From: Rhodospirillales bacterium | GTDB lineage: Bacteria > Pseudomonadota > Alphaproteobacteria > Rhodospirillales > Casp-alpha2 | Length of the DNA: 8,069 nucleotides | NCBI GenBank assembly: GCA_028282185.1 | Contig: JANQIJ010000219.1 | Location: 1 to 8,069 of the forward strand | Direction of reading: 5' to 3' | Shown: positions 5,859 through 8,069 of the stretch, in pieces | Layout of the letters: the number at the start of each line of letters is the position of its first letter | Position numbering within the stretch: position 1 is the first letter of the stretch | Notes under the pieces: model-generated | The model's database searches: none | The model's input: the letters and a program-made list of their open reading frames with translations, nothing else | Told to the model about the DNA's origin: nothing | Program-made: the position numbers and the translations under genes

Positions 5859-7219
5859 AGGCGGGCGTCCTGTTCCTCGGAAAGCGCCGAGCGGAGGTCG
5901 GCCATTACCGATTGCCAATCGCCGGGTGCCGGCTGGCGGAACAGACGCATGGTCGGATACCATGGCGTGTCCGGGCAATCGAGCATCCATCGCCAGTCGG
6001 GCACACGGGTGATCAAGGTCCAGACCGGCAGGGCCAGGGAGCCGGCCAAATGGGCCAGCGCTGTATCGACAGTGATCAGCAGGTCGACCGCCTGCAACGC
6101 CGCGGAAACTTCGGCCAAGGGCCCCAGCTCGGGAAAAAGAACGTCGATCTCGACCAGTATATCCGCGGCTGCCAGACGGCTTAACGGCGCGCCCACTTGG
6201 AAGGCATGGAAAGCACAGTCAGGCAGGTCGCGGAGCCCGTCTGCCATCAACTCGATGGGGATCGAGCGTTCGCGATCTCGTCGGTGATCCGGGTTCCCGG
6301 CCCAAACCAAGCCGACATGCAGGCGCCCATCGCCGGTCCCCAGACGTGCCGACCATCGGGCCTTGCCCTCTGGATCTAGCGCAAGGTACGGCACCGAAGC
6401 CGGCACCGTTTCGGCGGTCGTCCCGCAGAGTGCCGGCAAGCTCATGATCGAAGCATGCCGGTCGGCCGCAGGCAGCGGTCCGCCGCGCGGGATCAATGCG
6501 TCGATGCCGATCACGGGCGCGAACAAATCGATCAGCGCCTCCGGTGCCTCCAAAATGATCCGCTTGGCCCGGCCCGCAATGATCGGCAAGTACCGGACGA
6601 ATTGCAGGTTGTCGCCCAGCCCCTGTTCGGCATGGATAAACAGAGTTTCGTCGGGACATTCCGAACCGTCCCACGGCCGGCCCGGCATTTCGCGCCGGGC
6701 CAATCCGGTATTCGCGGCCTCGCGGCGACGCTCGAAGCCGGGCCAGGCCTCGGCCAATCGACCGTGGACCAGCATCACCAAGGCGTGGTTGTACTGCGCC
6801 GTCGCATCGTCCCGGCCTTCCGCGATGAGGCGGGCATATATCTGCTCGGCCCGGTCATAGGCACCGGTATCGGACAGCGCCGATGCGAGGTTCAGCAAAA
6901 CCCCCGGATCATTCGGTCGAGATCGCAAGGCCCGCTCGTAATGGTCCAGGGCCTTCTCCGGCGCGCCCAGCATCATCTGGGCATAGCCGGCCGTGTTGTT
7001 CACATCCGGATCATCGGGCGCCAGGGCCAGAGCCATTTCCAGCATGGTCCAAGCGGAGGCAGTATCGTTCAGTTGCAAGGTCGCCTTGGCCAGGCCGGCG
7101 AGTGCGACAACATGGTCGGGATCAGACTGAAGGATCTGCACAAAACAGGGGATTGCTTGCCGCGGGTCTTCGGACTCGATCCAACGATTGCCTTCTCGGA
7201 GCAACTGTTCAAAGGACAT
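5855..7219 (-). CDS. TPR-repeat protein with C-terminal GT9 (heptosyltransferase-like) domain
   Basis: The 454-residue product starts with about four tetratricopeptide repeats (roughly 3-140; for example ALDHYERALRSRPNDP at 90-105) that probably bind a protein partner. A glycosyltransferase family 9-like domain follows (about 190-445). Its landmarks are HAEQGLGDNLQF (196-207), the donor-side loop of this class; VGLVWAGNP (302-310); ITVDTALAHLAGSL (382-395), the family's conserved D-T-A/G-x-x-H region; and VPDWRWML (406-413). TPR-GT9 fusions are frequent near flagellin genes in alphaproteobacteria and are thought to act on flagellin or its glycan; donor and acceptor here are unknown. ATG 7219 has only a weak AGAG upstream. 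The gene follows flagellin on the same strand after 176 bases, so it may be read from the flagellin promoter. Its TAG stop overlaps the Maf TAA in the four bases CTAA. Confidence 0.88.
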   Translation of the reverse strand: MSFEQLLREGNRWIESEDPRQAIPCFVQILQSDPDHVVALAGLAKATLQLNDTASAWTMLEMALALAPDDPDVNNTAGYAQMMLGAPEKALDHYERALRSRPNDPGVLLNLASALSDTGAYDRAEQIYARLIAEGRDDATAQYNHALVMLVHGRLAEAWPGFERRREAANTGLARREMPGRPWDGSECPDETLFIHAEQGLGDNLQFVRYLPIIAGRAKRIILEAPEALIDLFAPVIGIDALIPRGGPLPAADRHASIMSLPALCGTTAETVPASVPYLALDPEGKARWSARLGTGDGRLHVGLVWAGNPDHRRDRERSIPIELMADGLRDLPDCAFHAFQVGAPLSRLAAADILVEIDVLFPELGPLAEVSAALQAVDLLITVDTALAHLAGSLALPVWTLITRVPDWRWMLDCPDTPWYPTMRLFRQPAPGDWQSVMADLRSALSEEQDARL

Positions 7220-7359
7220 GCGTCAGCTCTTTCTCAAGGCGCCAACATCGATTTCGATCAAGTTAACGGATCAACGGGAACACCGACAACGGTGCATCGG
7301 CGAGAGCGCGGTCGGCGAAGGCTTCGAGCATTACCGGCTCGCCGACGGGCCTACGTCCG

Positions 7360-7378
7360 GGGCCGGCCGAAGCCGCCC
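7360..7378 (-). terminator. GC-rich UUCG-loop hairpin just after the flagellin stop
   Basis: On the minus strand the bases read GGGCGGCTTCGGCCGGCCC. CGGC pairs with GCCG around a UUCG tetraloop, and GGG pairs with CCC beyond a one-base bulge/mismatch. The hairpin starts 17 bases after the flagellin stop. No T-run follows, so it may be a weak terminator, an RNA 3' end stabiliser or a processing site that lowers read-through into the TPR-GT9 gene. The rest of the spacer 7220-7359 shows nothing else I can support. Confidence 0.4.
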
Positions 7379-7395
7379 ACCGAACGTCAGAAGCC

Positions 7396-8069
7396 TTAGT
7401 TGAACAGCGCCAGAATGCCCTGTTCCGACTGACCGGCGAAGGACAGCGCGGAAATCCCCAACTGCTGTCGGGTCTGCAGGGCCAAAAGATTGGCCCCCTC
7501 CTCGTTAAGGTCGGCCAAGACCAATTTGCCGGCACCCTCTTCCAGGGTGTTGATATGGGCGATCGTGAAGTCAAGGCGGGTCTGCAACAAGGCAACGTTG
7601 GAACCCAGTTTCTGGGATTCCGTGCGCAGCACGGCAAGCGCCGAATCCAACTCGACAATGATAGATTCCAGCGCGACCGGTTCGCCCTCGCTGACGAAGT
7701 CGACGCCGGACTGGAAGGCGCCGCCGGTGGAAGTGATGCTGACCACGTTGCTGGTGCCGCCGGTGGAGAGCACGGCCCCGGAGAACTGCGCCAAAAGGCC
7801 CGCGGCGACCGTCACGGCGGTGGAGCTGCCCGTGGCATAGGCGGTGGCGTCAACGGCGGAGACGACCTGCAGGGAAATGACCTGGCCCTGGGTGACCGTC
7901 ACGTCGGTATTGGTCGACGCCCGGATGTTGAAGGTCGCCGTGCCGAAGGTCAGCGTCAGGGAATTGCCGCCCGTGTTGGAGAACACCCGTTCGCCGGTGC
8001 CGTTGAAGGTCACGGAAATCGTACCGCCGGCATCGGTGAGGGACGTCAAGGTCGCCGTTTCACCGCCAT
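7396..8069 (-). CDS. Flagellin, C-terminal part (cut by the right edge)
   Basis: About 223 codons are visible and the frame runs off the right edge, so the N-terminal D0/D1 half and the start are missing. The last ~95 residues are the typical flagellin C-terminal helical domain. It begins near ALESIIVELDSALAVLRTESQ, continues through KLGSNVALLQTRLDF and LVLADLNEEGANLLALQTRQQL, and ends SEQGILALFN. This domain packs in the filament core. Upstream is a beta-rich, Ser/Thr/Gly-rich stretch (for example TGGNSLTLTFGTATFNIRAS and LSTGGTSNVVSITSTGG) that should be the surface-exposed variable region and the likely target of O-glycosylation. No Cys or Trp occurs. A 12-base direct repeat (7720-7731 and 7756-7767) encodes two STGG units twelve codons apart. 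The TTG at 8049 is not a start, since coding similarity continues past it. Export would be by the flagellar type III system. Confidence 0.9.
   Translation of the reverse strand, partial: GGETATLTSLTDAGGTISVTFNGTGERVFSNTGGNSLTLTFGTATFNIRASTNTDVTVTQGQVISLQVVSAVDATAYATGSSTAVTVAAGLLAQFSGAVLSTGGTSNVVSITSTGGAFQSGVDFVSEGEPVALESIIVELDSALAVLRTESQKLGSNVALLQTRLDFTIAHINTLEEGAGKLVLADLNEEGANLLALQTRQQLGISALSFAGQSEQGILALFN

Noticed and set aside
6455..7399. Plus-strand 314-codon open frame opposite the TPR-GT9 gene
   Set aside because: It is a shadow of the TPR and GT9 coding frame; Arg/Gly/Pro-rich and without a family match.
8047..8049. TTG at 8049 as start of a short flagellin-like protein
   Set aside because: The frame stays open to the window edge with similar composition, and a flagellin needs its N-terminal helical half; the gene is simply cut by the edge.

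Overview
The window looks like part of a flagellin-modification locus from a GC-rich alphaproteobacterium, probably of the Rhodospirillales type. The evidence is a flagellin C-terminus of that group's style at the right edge, a Maf/DUF115 flagellin glycosyltransferase, a TPR-GT9 glycosyltransferase, a sulfotransferase-like protein and a SPINDLY/OGT-like (GT41) glycosyltransferase region. The lineage is inferred from protein style; no marker gene is present.

Layout, left to right. (1) About 3-1568 (+): an open frame already running at the left edge. It starts as the first two membrane segments of an MHS-type major facilitator transporter. Around base 240 it changes, in frame and with no stop, into the end of a TPR region followed by a GT41-like domain. 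This is the oddest object here: a gene fusion, a rearrangement, or an assembly chimera. (2) 1588-2433 (-): an unrecognised alpha-helical protein with flagellin-like composition (no Cys or Trp, almost no Lys). A rho-independent terminator overlaps its stop codon, and a perfect CRP-type palindrome lies upstream. (3) 2750-3655 (-): a sulfotransferase-like protein with a TTG start fixed by a strong Shine-Dalgarno. (4) A 208-base divergent intergenic region with an AT-rich patch and a 12-base palindrome. (5) 3864-5858 (+): a full-length Maf. (6) 5855-7219 (-): a TPR-GT9 protein that overlaps the Maf stop by four bases. (7) 7220-7395: a spacer with a UUCG-loop hairpin just after the flagellin stop. 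(8) 7396-8069 (-): the flagellin C-terminal part, cut by the right edge.

Working model (inference): the flagellin's Ser/Thr-rich surface region is glycosylated by Maf. The TPR-GT9 protein, the GT41-like region and the sulfotransferase-like protein may extend or decorate the glycan. No sugar-biosynthesis genes (for example for pseudaminic or legionaminic acid) lie in the window, so the sugar is unknown. No tRNA, rRNA, CRISPR array, insertion sequence or integrase was seen.
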